Origin: CAVVVS01 sp963751355
GTDB taxonomy: Bacteria > Bacteroidota > Ignavibacteria > Ignavibacteriales > Ignavibacteriaceae
Direction of reading: 5' to 3'
Length of the DNA stretch: 64,000 bases
Assembly: GCA_963751355.1 (NCBI GenBank)
Contig: CAVVVS010000037.1
Coordinates: 1 to 64,000, forward strand
Part shown: piece after piece, positions 61,953-64,000 of the stretch
Numbering within the stretch: the first letter of the stretch is position 1
Layout: each line of letters opens with the position of its first letter
Notes under the pieces: generated by a model
The model's input: only the letters and a program-made list of their open reading frames with translations
Told to the model about the DNA's origin: nothing
Databases searched by the model: none
Made by a program: the position numbers and the translations under genes

Positions 61953-63089
61953 ATGAATATGAAAATAATATTGAGCATAGTTATAAAAGAGTTTCTTCAA
62001 TTGAAAAGGGATCCGCGTTTATTCGGAATGGTTTTTATTGCTCCCGTATTTCAGCTTATTATTTTAGGTTATGCTGCCAATATGGATGTGAATACCGTTC
62101 ACACAGCCGTTTTTGATCAGGATAAATCGGCAGTAAGCAGGGATTTTATTCAAAGATTCGAACATTCGGGATATTTTAAAATTGACGATTACGTTGATAA
62201 TTACAGACAGGTGAATAAAGATATCAATAGTAATAAAGTGCTGTGGGCATTGGTAATTCCGAAAGATTTTGAAAAAAATATTAAACGTATGAAGTCTGCA
62301 CCAATTCAAGCAATCTTCGACGGATCGGATGGAAATAAAGCATCCATTGCCATGGGTTATATACAGGGCATTACTACAAACTATTCGAAAAATATAATGC
62401 TGCAAGCAGCAGATAAAACAGGGAGAAAACTTTCCGCTGTGGGAAATCTTGTGCCAAAGATTCGTGTTTGGTATAATCCTGAACTAAAAACCAGAGTATT
62501 TATGGTCCCAAGTATTACAGGTTTAATTCTCGCGATAATTACTACAATTTTAATGTCGATGGCAATTGTAAAAGAGCGCGAAGTTGGAACACTGGAGCAG
62601 TTAATTGTAACTCCGATTAAACCGTCTCAGCTCATAATCGGTAAAATGATTCCCTTTATAATTTTAGGTTTTCTCGATGCTCTAATTGTATTAGGCGTGA
62701 TGGTATTCTGGTTTGGAATAGGAATAAGAGGAAGTTTTATATTTCTTTTGGCGGCATCTTTCATTTTTGTGCTATCCACTTTGGGTATCGGTCTTTTCAT
62801 TTCTACAATTTCCAAAACTCAGCAGCAGGCAATGATGGTAGCACAATTCGGGATAATGATGCCGATGCTGTACCTTTCCGGTTTTGCATTCCCGATTGAA
62901 AATATGCCCAAAATACTTCAGTATATTTCATATCTTGTTCCCGTACGCTATTTTATCACTATACTGCGCGGTGTTATTCTTAAAGGAGCCTCTTTCTTAG
63001 AATTACTGCCGCAATTTTTGATACTTTTGTTAATCGGGGTTCTTATCCTTTTTGCCAGTGCTCTTAGATTTAGAAAAAGACTAAGTTAA
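61953..63089 (+). CDS. ABC-2 family permease 2 (YbhR-like)
   Basis: The 378-aa protein has the same architecture as permease 1: one N-terminal helix, a large exported domain (HTAVFDQDKSAVSRDFIQRFEHSG), and then five helices with SMAIVKEREVGTLEQLIVTPIKPSQLIIGK. It is the likely product of an old duplication. The operon follows YbhG-F-S-R with the TolC inserted. The RBS before its start is weak. Confidence 0.9.
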   Translation: MNMKIILSIVIKEFLQLKRDPRLFGMVFIAPVFQLIILGYAANMDVNTVHTAVFDQDKSAVSRDFIQRFEHSGYFKIDDYVDNYRQVNKDINSNKVLWALVIPKDFEKNIKRMKSAPIQAIFDGSDGNKASIAMGYIQGITTNYSKNIMLQAADKTGRKLSAVGNLVPKIRVWYNPELKTRVFMVPSITGLILAIITTILMSMAIVKEREVGTLEQLIVTPIKPSQLIIGKMIPFIILGFLDALIVLGVMVFWFGIGIRGSFIFLLAASFIFVLSTLGIGLFISTISKTQQQAMMVAQFGIMMPMLYLSGFAFPIENMPKILQYISYLVPVRYFITILRGVILKGASFLELLPQFLILLLIGVLILFASALRFRKRLS

Positions 63090-63143
63090 AACTTTTGGTT
63101 GTTAATGATTTTGAAAATGATAATGTAAAAGGATCTGATAATT

Positions 63144-63728
63144 GTGAATAAAACCAATATAATCGAAAAATCTATCGTTTTTTCATCCGATAGATTAGTA
63201 CTAAAAACATTGGATGAAAATTATTCCGTGGAAGTATTTGAGTTTTACATTCGTAATAAAAAATTTTTGGAGTTATGGGAACCAAAACGTAGCAGTGAAT
63301 TTTATACACGGAGATATCAATCAAATCTGTTAATAAATGATCATCTCGATATGCAGATCGGTAGGAGTATTAAATTGGCACTCTTTAAAAAGAGATCTCG
63401 TGATTCACAAAAAATAATAGGATTTATAAACTACACAAACATTATCAGAGGAATTTTTCAGTCATGTTTTGTAGGATATAAACTGGACAAAGAGGAAACA
63501 GGAAATGGATACATGACTGAAGGTTTAATTGCTTCTTCAAATTACTTATTTGACAGGGAAAAACTTCACAGGATTGAAGCAAATATATTACCTGCAAATA
63601 AAGCTTCAATTAAAACTGCCGAAAATGCCGGTTTTGTTTATGAAGGTATTTCTAGAAAGTATCTAAAAATTAATGGTGTCTGGCAGGATCATATCCACAT
63701 GGTTAAACTGAACAATGCGATTGAGTAA
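63144..63728 (+). CDS. GNAT acetyltransferase, RimJ/RimL type
   Basis: The 194-aa protein has the GNAT core: RLVLKTLDENYSVEVFEFY, VGYKLDKEETGNGYMTEGLIA (acetyl-CoA binding near residues 111-131), and HRIEANILPANKASIKTAENAGFVYEGISRKYLKINGVWQDHIHM. It resembles ribosomal-protein-alanine N-acetyltransferases. The start is a GTG with AAAGG upstream. It follows the exporter permease by 54 bp and could be in the same transcript, though its role may be unrelated. Confidence 0.82.
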   Translation: MNKTNIIEKSIVFSSDRLVLKTLDENYSVEVFEFYIRNKKFLELWEPKRSSEFYTRRYQSNLLINDHLDMQIGRSIKLALFKKRSRDSQKIIGFINYTNIIRGIFQSCFVGYKLDKEETGNGYMTEGLIASSNYLFDREKLHRIEANILPANKASIKTAENAGFVYEGISRKYLKINGVWQDHIHMVKLNNAIE

Positions 63729-64000
63729 ATCAGGAAATTCGATCTAACAGGCTTCAACTTAAATATTAGTCATGTTAAATTACTCAACGGTAAGGTTTGC
63801 GAGGACTCATACTTGAGCGCACTATTTTCGTTTGGGAATTTATAGAGGTTAGAGAAATTAATATTTGAGAACAATCATTTCCGAAATTATTGCTCACTAG
63901 GTTGTCTAATGATTAATGTTTCAGAAGATACAACGCGGATGACGCTGATTACTCAGATTGATAAATTGAAAAATTACTTTTTGGACAGCCTCTCTCGTAA
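63729..64000 (+). other. Right-edge sequence, possible mobile-element end
   Basis: No gene is visible. The last 20 bases hold TTTTTGGACAGCCTCTC (63981 on); the reverse complement GAGAGGCTGTCCAAAAAG looks like terminal inverted repeats of some Bacteroidota insertion sequences (from memory). The preceding stretch ACGCGGATGACGCTGATTA is typical of dispersed intergenic repeats. An element may start just beyond the edge. Confidence 0.3.

Overview
The window looks like chromosome of a low-GC, Gram-negative member of the Bacteroidota/Chlorobiota group. Ignavibacteria-like is my best guess. Pointers are two proteins with the type IX secretion C-terminal sorting domain (core YPNPFNPTT), a carboxypeptidase-regulatory-domain TonB receptor, an OmpA protein with thrombospondin type-3 repeats, a subclass A2-like class A beta-lactamase, and AT-rich spacers with TTG/GTG starts. 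I see no rRNA, tRNA, CRISPR array or complete insertion sequence.

Layout. 1-6.5 kb: the end of a TetR gene, then a TauE/SafE permease - porin - FmdE-like operon, then an arsenic operon (arsR, arsC, thioredoxin-like, ACR3, ArsP-type permease). 6.5-11 kb: a membrane-spanning FAD sugar-lactone-oxidase-like protein with a small membrane partner, and an OmpA protein. 11-17 kb: a pentose/fucose locus (dehydrogenase and AraB kinase divergent from LacI regulator and FucI isomerase) with a clear LacI-type operator. 17-34 kb: mostly housekeeping (lepA, lepB, subtilisin-like protease, O-methyltransferase, MarR, YigZ, uvrA, SF2 helicase, aldo/keto reductase, metallo-hydrolase, Gfo/Idh/MocA). 34-47.5 kb: arylamine N-acetyltransferase, TonB receptor, methyltransferase, DUF1028 hydrolase, oligopeptidase B, polyferredoxin with DUF362 protein, chagasin-like protein, NudC.

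47.5-55.7 kb is the accessory region. A very AT-rich ORF with a possible PD-(D/E)XK nuclease core and a cytidine/blasticidin-type deaminase are each followed by a related ~200-bp structured repeat, which looks like a small gene-cassette array. Then come a DUF6090-like protein, a class A beta-lactamase, two intact MDR oxidoreductases plus a decayed third copy, a chimeric ankyrin/serine-hydrolase pseudogene and a pentapeptide-repeat protein. 55.8-63.7 kb is a TetR-controlled multidrug-type exporter operon of YbhGFSR layout with its own TolC, ending in a GNAT acetyltransferase.

The points I would look at first are the repeat pair at 48.9-49.8 kb and its cargo, the two pseudogenes at 53.1 and 54.6 kb, the ars half-sites, the LacI operator at 14.17 kb, and the split, asymmetric ATPase pair of the exporter.
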